DNA from: Phycisphaeraceae bacterium
Lineage (GTDB): Bacteria; Planctomycetota; Phycisphaerae; Phycisphaerales; UBA1924
Length of the DNA stretch: 5,064 nucleotides
Assembly (NCBI GenBank): GCA_009827215.1
Contig: WUAJ01000178.1
Location: forward strand, 1-5,064
Reading direction: 5' to 3'
In this document: piece by piece, positions 1 to 5,064 of the stretch
Layout of the letters: every line of letters starts with the position of its first letter
How positions within the stretch are numbered: the first letter of the stretch is position 1
The notes under the pieces: generated by a model
The model's database searches: none
Told to the model about the DNA's origin: nothing
The model's input: only the letters and a program-made list of their open reading frames with translations
Position numbers and translations under genes: made by a program

Positions 1-115
1 GCATAACGGGCGGGATCTGAGTGAGGATTTTTATGTGCCTCAGACGGCGGACGAGGTTCGGAGTCATGGGCATCCTGACTGGGAGTATCTGGTCCCGAGT
101 CTGTATCTGCCTTGA
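1..115 (+). CDS. C-terminal end of an unidentified protein (partial, 5' end outside window)
   Basis: The frame starting at base 2 is open from the window edge to a TGA at 113-115 and gives 37 residues, beginning HNGRDLSEDF and ending WEYLVPSLYLP. The mix of acidic, aromatic and small residues looks like a genuine protein end, and most codons end in G or T as in the ATPase gene downstream. The competing plus-strand frame over the same bases starts at 21 and runs into the hexomutase gene, giving an Arg/Cys/Trp-rich product that looks spurious. I do not recognise the family, and no catalytic motif can be named from so short a piece. The gene ends 108 bases before the hexomutase start. With a promoter candidate in between, co-transcription is possible but not needed. 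Confidence 0.55.
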   Translation, partial: HNGRDLSEDFYVPQTADEVRSHGHPDWEYLVPSLYLP

Positions 116-123
116 TTTGATGT

Positions 124-167
124 GGGGTGGGGGATTGTGGGGTCTGAGCGAGGTTGGCAAATGGGGG
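124..167 (+). other. G-run cluster in the intergenic gap
   Basis: G runs lie at 124-127 (four), 129-133 (five), 139-142 (four) and 163-167 (five), the first three very close together. Four runs of at least four G could in principle form a quadruplex on the plus strand, but the last loop would be about 20 bases. The cluster overlaps the -35 element proposed for the hexomutase promoter. The surrounding DNA is generally G-rich on this strand, so chance is a serious alternative. Confidence 0.25.
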
Positions 168-182
168 CTCCTCACCTATCGT
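154..182 (+). promoter_or_regulatory. candidate sigma-70-type promoter for the hexomutase gene
   Basis: TTGGCA at 154-159 matches five of six bases of the -35 consensus. TATCGT at 177-182 matches four of six of the -10 consensus, and the two are separated by exactly 17 bases. Transcription would begin near 189 and leave a leader of about 35 bases containing the GGAG ribosome site. No operator or riboswitch-like structure was seen. The match was found by eye and the -10 is weak. Confidence 0.35.
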
Positions 183-211
183 CTGGGTTCACGCGATGGG
201 GCGTGGATTGC

Positions 212-215
212 GGAG
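212..215 (+). promoter_or_regulatory. Shine-Dalgarno site for the hexomutase gene
   Basis: GGAG lies eight bases before the ATG at 224, a normal spacing. An in-frame TGA at 218-220, between this site and the ATG, rules out any start further upstream, so the site and the stop together fix the start at 224. Confidence 0.7.
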
Positions 216-223
216 ATTGACCG

Positions 224-1645
224 ATGCTCGGACGGGTTTTTAAGGCGTATGACATTCGTGGGACTTATCCGGATCTGCTGACGGATCGGATGGGTTGGCA
301 GATCGGGTGTGGGTCGGCTCGGTTCTTGCTCGAGGATGCGGAGAACGATGGCGAGTCGACTCCGATGATGCGCAATGTGATCATCGGTCGCGATATGCGC
401 AAGTCCTCGCCAACTCTCAGAGAAGAGCTGGTGCGTGGGCTGACATGCTATGACGCGAGCGTGATCGATCTGGGGTTGATTGATACTCCCATGATGTACT
501 TTGCGATTAACTACCTGGATGCTTCGGGCGGTGTGGTTATTACCGCTTCGCATAATCCTCCGCAGTACAACGGGTTCAAGATTTCCAAGCGCAAGGCGAA
601 GCCGGTTGGTGAGCAGACTGGATTGGATCTGGTTCGCAAGTACGCGGCGATGGTGGATAAGAACGCGGAGCCGAATCCAAGCGCGATTGTTGAGGAGCGG
701 GATCTGTGGGGGCCTTACTCGAAGCATGTGCTCAAGTTCCTCGATCTGGGTGAGCACAGTGCGGACAATCCGATGAAGATTGTGGTCGATGCTTCCAACG
801 GTATGGCTGGGATGATGTGTCCGAAGGTCTTCGGGAAGAACGGCGAGAATGTCGAGGGGCTCGAGATCATCGAGATGAACTTTGATATTGAGTCGGGTGA
901 GATGGCGCACGAGCCCAATCCATTGGTGGCATCGAATCTTGAGCAGCTTCAGGCGGCGGTGATCGAGCAGGGCGCGGATCTGGGTCTGTGCTTTGATGGG
1001 GATGCGGATCGGTGTGTCGCGGTCGATGAGAAGGGGCAGATTGTGCCTTGCGATCAGATGACGGCGCTGCTGGCTTCGTTCTTCCTGGAGCAGGAACCCG
1101 GTGCTTCGATCGTGTACGACCTGCGCTCGACCAAGGCGGTTGAGGAAGAGATCGTTAAGCACGGCGGGAAGCCGTTGCGTGGTCGCGTGGGGCATGTGTT
1201 TATGAAGGCGCTGCTCGCGGAGAACAAGGCGATCTTTGGCGGTGAGCTTTCGGGGCACTTCTACTTCCGCAAGAACTTCAACGCGGACAGCGGCGCGATC
1301 GCGATGTGTACCTTCCTCTCGGTGCTCGCGAACAGCGATAAAAAGATGAGCGAGCTGATCAAGCCGATGGCGCGGTACAAGCAGTCCGGAGAAATCAACT
1401 TCGAGAACGAGGAGTCGCAGGAAGCGATCGAGTCGGTCATGGAGTTCTACGCGGAGAAGTGCGAGATCGATGAGCTTGACGGGATCACGGTCGATTGCTT
1501 CGAGGATGAGGGCTGGTGGATGAATATCCGTATGTCCAACACGGAGCCACTGCTGCGACTCAACGCTGAGGCGAAGGATCAGGAGACGCTTGATCGGATT
1601 CTCGCGGAGGTTTCACCGATGCTTGGGCATCGCGTGGCTCACTGA
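224..1645 (+). CDS. phosphomannomutase/phosphoglucomutase (alpha-D-phosphohexomutase family)
   Basis: This cytoplasmic enzyme interconverts hexose 1- and 6-phosphates (mannose and/or glucose), feeding GDP-mannose or UDP-glucose synthesis for surface polysaccharides, glycans and storage sugars. At 473 residues it is close to Pseudomonas AlgC (about 463). All four family loops are present in order: YDIRG at 9-13; the catalytic phosphoserine loop TASHNP at 107-112 with Ser109; the Mg-binding DGDADR at 258-263; the sugar-recognition loop GGELSGH at 339-345; and the phosphate-binding RMSNTEP at 436-442. GELSGH resembles the GEMSGH of dual-specificity PMM/PGM enzymes rather than GlmM, so dual activity is inferred. 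The start follows an in-frame stop (218-220) and a good GGAG. Its codons look less G/T-biased than those of the ATPase gene downstream, and two hand-counted 60-base samples show no G excess, as might fit a well-expressed housekeeping gene. Symbols used for relatives include manB and algC; neither can be assigned here. Confidence 0.95.
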   Translation: MLGRVFKAYDIRGTYPDLLTDRMGWQIGCGSARFLLEDAENDGESTPMMRNVIIGRDMRKSSPTLREELVRGLTCYDASVIDLGLIDTPMMYFAINYLDASGGVVITASHNPPQYNGFKISKRKAKPVGEQTGLDLVRKYAAMVDKNAEPNPSAIVEERDLWGPYSKHVLKFLDLGEHSADNPMKIVVDASNGMAGMMCPKVFGKNGENVEGLEIIEMNFDIESGEMAHEPNPLVASNLEQLQAAVIEQGADLGLCFDGDADRCVAVDEKGQIVPCDQMTALLASFFLEQEPGASIVYDLRSTKAVEEEIVKHGGKPLRGRVGHVFMKALLAENKAIFGGELSGHFYFRKNFNADSGAIAMCTFLSVLANSDKKMSELIKPMARYKQSGEINFENEESQEAIESVMEFYAEKCEIDELDGITVDCFEDEGWWMNIRMSNTEPLLRLNAEAKDQETLDRILAEVSPMLGHRVAH

Positions 1646-1675
1646 TTGGGCTGCAGACGGCAAGTTGATGGTCAG

Positions 1676-1695
1676 ATTGGCGAAAAAACGCCGAT
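1676..1695 (+). other. short hairpin with A6 loop between hexomutase and ATPase genes
   Basis: ATTGGCG (1676-1682) and CGCCGAT (1689-1695) form a seven-pair stem with one T-G wobble, closed by six A residues. It lies 30 bases after the hexomutase stop and 10 bases before the ATPase start. No T tract follows on the plus strand, so it is not a classical intrinsic terminator. It may mark the 3' end of the upstream message, serve as an inverted-repeat operator, or be chance. Confidence 0.35.
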
Positions 1696-1700
1696 ATGAT
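1695..1700 (+). promoter_or_regulatory. candidate -10 box for a leaderless ATPase transcript
   Basis: TATGAT matches five of six bases of the -10 consensus and ends five bases before the ATG at 1706. A transcript from it would start at or within a base or two of that ATG. There is no recognisable -35 at normal spacing and no Shine-Dalgarno sequence before this gene, which makes a leaderless message attractive but unproven. Confidence 0.3.
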
Positions 1701-1705
1701 CGTGT

Positions 1706-3298
1706 ATGAATCTTTCCCAGTTCTTCGAGCATTGGTCGATTGTTGAGAATCCTTTCCGCGGGGAGGAGGCGCGGCATGATTCGATCTTTGCGCGGATGGG
1801 GATATCGAGCAGTGTGACGCGTCCTGTGCGGAGTGAGCCGGCGCCTGGGGAGGTGGAGCTGACGCGGCAGGGGACGTCGAGCACGCACTCGGACTTTGAG
1901 AAGATTCTGGGGGAGCTGCATCAGCCCTCGACTTCGATCGTGTTTGGGGAGAAAGGCGCGGGGAAGACGGCGATCCGTTTGCAAATCGCTGGGCGCATCG
2001 GGAGACACAACGAGGACTTCCCTGACAACAAGGTGTTCATGATTCCGTATGACGATCTGAACGCGATGCTGGATCACTATGTGGAGCGTGGGGGGAAGAA
2101 GGACAATCCGTTCTCGGGTGTGCGTCTGGTGGATCACATGGACGCGATGATCTCGATCGGGGTGGGTCGGGTGCTCAACGCGGTGCTTCCGGGTCCGACG
2201 GACCCTCCGGCGGCGAATCTTGGCGAGGGTGCTGGGAAGCGGGTGCGGAAGATGCCGGCGCTGATTCGAAGAGATTTGTTGTTGTTGCAGTCGGTGTATG
2301 ACACGAACGATCCGAGCGGGGCGCGGACGGCAAGGCTGCGGCAGCTCTTGAAGATGCCTGGCGGGGGGCACGGGGCGCTGACGGTCATCGGGATGTGGTT
2401 GGGGTGGATGCCTGCGGTGGGGTTGTTTGGGTGGTTGCAGTTCTATTCGGGGTGGGATCCGAGCGGGATTCTCTTTGGCGCGGCGCAGATCGGGTCGGGT
2501 GTGCTGCTGCTGTTGTGGTTGTTGCTGCTTGGGAAGGCGCTGGTGCTGGATCGGCTGGTGATTAATCGGATCGCGAGCAAGGTGCATCGGCAGCTGCGGA
2601 TGGTCCCGCGTCCGGCGAGCGGGTTCTTGGGTTCGCTGCGGCGGATGCCTGGGAGTGTGCTGGGGTCGGGTGAGCTTCCGACAACGGACAGCGACGAGCA
2701 GCGGTACGCGATGTTTGCGCGCCTTCGGCGGGTAATCGCGGAGTTTGGGTTTACGGGGATCATGGTCGTGATCGATCGCGTGGATGAACCGACGCTGATC
2801 AATGGGGATACGGATCGGATGCGCAGTCTGATCTGGCCGATGATGAACAACAAGTTCTTGCAGCTTGATGGGGTGGGCTTGAAGATGCTGCTCCCGATCG
2901 AGCTTCGGCATGCGCTCTTCAAGGAGTCGAGCGCGTTCTTTCAGGAGGCGCGGCTGGACAAGCAGAACATGATCGAGCGGCTCGCGTGGACGGGGGCGAT
3001 GCTGTATGACCTGTGCAATGCTCGATTGGCGGTTTGTCGTCCGGCGACATCGCCGCCGTTGGCGCTGGTGGATTTGTTTACCGAGGATGTGACGCGGGGT
3101 GATGTGGTCGAGGCGCTGGGGGCGATGCAGCAGCCTCGCGATGCGTTTAAGTTCATGTATAGATGCTTGAATGAGCACTGCGCGAGCGTGACGGCGGATG
3201 AGGGGTCATGGCGGATTCCGCGGCATGTGCTGGATCAGGTTCGGCGCGATGAGAGCGAGCGGGTGATGCAGCTGCATCGCGGGATCCGGCCGGCGTGA
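1706..3298 (+). CDS. membrane-anchored P-loop ATPase, KAP-like layout, function unknown
   Basis: I do not recognise a named family for this 530-residue protein. Residues 1-31 contain WSIVENPF, reminiscent of the start of ExeA/ORC-like ATPases. A clear Walker A, GEKGAGKT, is at 81-88. Two hydrophobic segments at about 222-246 and 254-282 are joined by a short loop with no basic residue and flanked by Arg/Lys-rich stretches. The positive-inside rule then puts both ends in the cytoplasm. A Walker B-like IMVVIDRVDE is at 352-361 (Asp357, possible catalytic Glu361), and a sensor-2-like QPRDAFKFMYRCLN is at 476-489. Membrane helices between Walker A and B followed by a Pro-Arg motif recall KAP NTPases; that link is inference. 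The C-terminal 40 residues are basic and could be a small helical or winged-helix tail. An in-frame TGA at 1697-1699 fixes the start at this ATG, which lacks a Shine-Dalgarno site. The gene ends directly against the convergent helicase stop. ATPase-type fold: fairly sure; role: unknown. Confidence 0.85.
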   Translation: MNLSQFFEHWSIVENPFRGEEARHDSIFARMGISSSVTRPVRSEPAPGEVELTRQGTSSTHSDFEKILGELHQPSTSIVFGEKGAGKTAIRLQIAGRIGRHNEDFPDNKVFMIPYDDLNAMLDHYVERGGKKDNPFSGVRLVDHMDAMISIGVGRVLNAVLPGPTDPPAANLGEGAGKRVRKMPALIRRDLLLLQSVYDTNDPSGARTARLRQLLKMPGGGHGALTVIGMWLGWMPAVGLFGWLQFYSGWDPSGILFGAAQIGSGVLLLLWLLLLGKALVLDRLVINRIASKVHRQLRMVPRPASGFLGSLRRMPGSVLGSGELPTTDSDEQRYAMFARLRRVIAEFGFTGIMVVIDRVDEPTLINGDTDRMRSLIWPMMNNKFLQLDGVGLKMLLPIELRHALFKESSAFFQEARLDKQNMIERLAWTGAMLYDLCNARLAVCRPATSPPLALVDLFTEDVTRGDVVEALGAMQQPRDAFKFMYRCLNEHCASVTADEGSWRIPRHVLDQVRRDESERVMQLHRGIRPA

Positions 3299-3309
3299 TT
3301 AACGGATTC
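3282..3309. other. hairpin spanning the abutting stop codons of two convergent genes
   Basis: GGATCCG (3282-3288) can pair with CGGATTC (3303-3309), giving seven pairs with one G-T wobble in the plus-strand RNA. The 14-base loop contains both stop codons: TGA of the ATPase at 3296-3298 and the helicase stop, read on the minus strand, at 3301-3299. No T tract follows on either strand, so a classical intrinsic terminator is not supported. It is the only structure seen where either transcript could end inside the shared junction. Confidence 0.3.
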
Positions 3310-5064
3310 GTTTGAGGCGTGCGTATTCGAGGACGAGGGTCTTTCGTCCGACGGCTTTGAACTCGATGATGACGCGGGCGTTCTGGCCTGGGGTGGTTTT
3401 CATGACCACGCCTTCGCCAAACTGGGGGTGGGAGACGGTGCATCCGACGGGGAACTGGTTGGTGTCGGCGCCTGATGACGATCGCGACGCGGCGGGGTTG
3501 ATGCTCGGGCGCGGCGGGGCTTTGCGGCTCGGGGTGACACGCGGCTGGACATTGGCGAGGCGTTTTTCTCGCGCGTCGTTGATTGCTTGATGGTCTGGTT
3601 TGAACTGGGCGAACGATCCAGCGCGGAAGCGGTTGGAGGGTTTGGAGGTGAACGCGTCGTCGTACTCACCCATGTCCCCCACAAAATCGGAGTCAGCCTG
3701 GTCGGAGAAGATGATGTTGTCGGAGCCGATCTCTTCGAGGAAGCGGGATTTGATGGTGCGTTCGGTGATGCCTCGGACGGTTCTTCTTGCGGCGGAAGTG
3801 ATGTGGAGGTGTTTCATCGAGCGGGTGAGCCCGACAAAGGCGAGTCTTCGTTCTTCTTCGAGCTCGGCGATGGATTCATGGGCGCGGGAGTGGGGGAGGG
3901 TGCCTTCTTCGAGGGCGATCATTGCGACGGCGGGGAACTCGAGTCCCTTGCTCGCATGGAGGGTCATGAGGGTGACGGCGCCCGATTCGTTGTCCACAGC
4001 GTCGGCGTCGGCGATGAGGGCGATGGATTCGAGGTACGCGCGGACGAGGGCGAGGAGCGGCGGGACGGTCCCGACATTCCCGGCTTGCGCTTGCTCGGTG
4101 TCGGTGAATGATGCGGGGTCGTCGGCGGGGTCGTACTCACGCTCGAAATCGCGTGCGGAGGTGATGAGCTCGTTGAGGTTGTCGAGGCGTTCCTCGTCGG
4201 ACTCGGCGCCGGACGCTTTGGCTTGTTTGGTGTAGTGGGCTTCGAGGGTGGACTCGGTGATGATGCGCTCAACGAGGTCGGCGAGGGAGGTGGAGACGGA
4301 CGCCCCCATGAATGAGCCTTCTCCGGTCCAGTCGTTGACCATCTCTGTGAATTTTTTGATCGCGTTGAGGGCGCGGTCGTTGAGTCCGAGTTCCTGGGCG
4401 CGGTTGAGTCCTTCCCAGAGCGAAATCCCGGCTCGGGCGCATGCGCCTTGGATCGTGTCGAGGGTGGTCTTGCCGATACCTCTGGTCGGGGTATTGACGA
4501 CACGCAGGAGCGAGACGGGGTCGGATGGGTTGGCGACGACGCGGAGGTAGGCGATTGCGTTTTTGATTTCTTCGCGCTCGAAGAACGCGGTGCCTCTTGC
4601 GATTCGGTACGGGATGGAGGACTGGCGCATCGCGTCTTCGAGGACGCGGGAGAGGGCGTTGGTGCGGTAGAAGACGGCCATGTCTTTCCAGGCGATGTTG
4701 TGGTCTTCGTTGAGCTGTCGGAACCAGTCGGCGACGAGCTCGGCTTCATGGCGTTCGTCGTTGGTGGTGACGACGGTGATGGGCTCGCCGCCGGGTTTGG
4801 AGGTGAAGAGGGGTTTGTCTTTGCGTTTGGTGTTGTGCTTGATGAGCGTGTCGGCGGCTTTGAGGATGGGGTCGGTTGATCGGAAGTTTTCTCCGAGCAT
4901 GATGACCTTGGCGCCGGGGAAGTTCTCTTCGAAGTCGAGGATGTTGGTGATGTCGGCGCCGCGCCAGCCGTAGATCGCTTGGTCGGGGTCTCCGACGACG
5001 CAGATGTTCGGCCCCCCCAAACCTTGATCGGGTTCGTCTTCCATCCCTGGGAGTGGCGGGGGCG
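3299..5064 (-). CDS. pcrA: UvrD/PcrA-type superfamily 1 ATP-dependent DNA helicase (partial, N-terminus outside window)
   Basis: This is a 3'-5' DNA translocase and helicase family used in excision repair, removal of recombinase filaments, replication restart and transcription-coupled repair. The frame stays open to the right edge, so the gene begins outside; the ATG at 5044-5042 is internal. Visible are motif III GDPDQAIYGWRGAD (4993-4952), motif IV LGENFRST (4897-4874), motif V VTLMTLHASKGLEF (3976-3935) and motif VI EEERRLAFVGLTRS (3859-3818). Walker A, motif Ia and the motif II DExx box are missing because they lie upstream. A Ser/Pro/Arg-rich linker (about 3544-3470) leads to a terminal Tudor-like domain, VSHPQFGEGVV to YARLKRI (about 3454-3302), which in PcrA/UvrD contacts RNA polymerase. 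About 588 codons are present; some 200-250 residues are probably missing. Codons end mostly in C, the mirror image of the ATPase gene. The family call is secure; PcrA versus UvrD is a naming choice. Confidence 0.95.
   Translation of the reverse strand, partial: PPPLPGMEDEPDQGLGGPNICVVGDPDQAIYGWRGADITNILDFEENFPGAKVIMLGENFRSTDPILKAADTLIKHNTKRKDKPLFTSKPGGEPITVVTTNDERHEAELVADWFRQLNEDHNIAWKDMAVFYRTNALSRVLEDAMRQSSIPYRIARGTAFFEREEIKNAIAYLRVVANPSDPVSLLRVVNTPTRGIGKTTLDTIQGACARAGISLWEGLNRAQELGLNDRALNAIKKFTEMVNDWTGEGSFMGASVSTSLADLVERIITESTLEAHYTKQAKASGAESDEERLDNLNELITSARDFEREYDPADDPASFTDTEQAQAGNVGTVPPLLALVRAYLESIALIADADAVDNESGAVTLMTLHASKGLEFPAVAMIALEEGTLPHSRAHESIAELEEERRLAFVGLTRSMKHLHITSAARRTVRGITERTIKSRFLEEIGSDNIIFSDQADSDFVGDMGEYDDAFTSKPSNRFRAGSFAQFKPDHQAINDAREKRLANVQPRVTPSRKAPPRPSINPAASRSSSGADTNQFPVGCTVSHPQFGEGVVMKTTPGQNARVIIEFKAVGRKTLVLEYARLKRIR

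Noticed and set aside
21..281. Plus-strand open frame of 86 codons overlapping the left partial gene and the hexomutase start
   Set aside because: It overlaps two better-supported frames, and its Arg/Cys/Trp-rich product with no motif looks like a shadow.
176..1258. Long minus-strand open frame (360 codons) opposite the hexomutase
   Set aside because: It lies fully antisense to a gene with all family motifs. Its His/Arg/Leu/Ile-rich product is typical of antisense translation of G+C-rich genes.
1295..1302. GCGATCGC octamer (HIP1-like palindrome)
   Set aside because: I noticed it only once, and it falls in coding sequence where Ala-Ile-Ala codons create it easily.
2222..2242. Second P-loop-like GEGAGKR in the ATPase (residues 173-179)
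   Set aside because: The spacing does not fit GxxxxGK[ST] and Arg replaces the Ser/Thr. The true Walker A is at residues 81-88.
1613..3178. Very long minus-strand open frame (521 codons) opposite the ATPase
   Set aside because: The product is dominated by Arg, Gln, Pro and His with no domain. The plus strand encodes Walker motifs and membrane segments and has a sensible start and stop.
3286..3293. CCGGCCGG perfect palindrome near the ATPase end
   Set aside because: It has no loop and lies in coding sequence of high G+C, so it is likely chance.
3587..4235. Two overlapping plus-strand open frames opposite the helicase
   Set aside because: They are antisense to conserved helicase motifs V and VI. 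One is an acidic Gly/Glu/Asp repeat-like product and the other Ser/Arg-rich, both expected shadows.
3964..4749. Minus-strand frame of 261 codons rich in Ser, Pro and Thr
   Set aside because: It is the +1 shadow of the helicase on the same strand, low in complexity and without motifs.
5042..5044. ATG as the start of the helicase gene
   Set aside because: The frame stays open upstream to the window edge, and a helicase starting here would lack motifs I, Ia and II. It is an internal Met.

Overview
This 5,064-base window looks like an ordinary chromosomal segment of a G+C-rich bacterium. The style of the encoded proteins, in particular the helicase stretch around GDPDQAIYGWRGAD and the strongly strand-biased G/T-ending codons, suggests a planctomycete, perhaps of the Phycisphaerae. 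That placement is an inference from pattern recognition, not proof. No rRNA, tRNA, CRISPR array, insertion sequence or attachment site was seen.

Layout, left to right. Bases 1-115 carry the last 37 codons of a plus-strand gene that starts outside the window. A 108-base G-rich gap holds a plausible sigma-70-type promoter (154-182) and a Shine-Dalgarno site. Then comes a complete phosphomannomutase/phosphoglucomutase (224-1645, plus) with all four signature loops of the alpha-D-phosphohexomutase family. A 60-base gap contains a small A6-loop hairpin and a TATGAT box. It leads to a 530-residue protein of unrecognised function (1706-3298, plus), a P-loop ATPase with two membrane segments inserted between its Walker A and Walker B motifs. 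The last gene (3299-5064, minus) is the C-terminal two thirds or so of a UvrD/PcrA-type superfamily 1 DNA helicase, cut by the right edge. The ATPase and helicase genes converge with no intergenic base: TGA ends at 3298 and the helicase stop occupies 3301-3299.

The genes do not form an obvious pathway. The hexomutase supplies sugar phosphates for polysaccharide or glycan synthesis, the helicase serves DNA repair and replication, and the membrane ATPase is the only gene of unknown role. Its arrangement (Walker A, membrane hairpin, Walker B, then a Pro-Arg-Asp sensor-2-like motif) recalls the KAP P-loop NTPases and is the most interesting item here. The plus strand is richer in G than C in hand-counted samples of both the plus-strand ATPase gene and the minus-strand helicase gene. 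This points to a replication-linked skew in which the helicase would lie on the lagging-strand side. There are no gene-free stretches above 300 bases.
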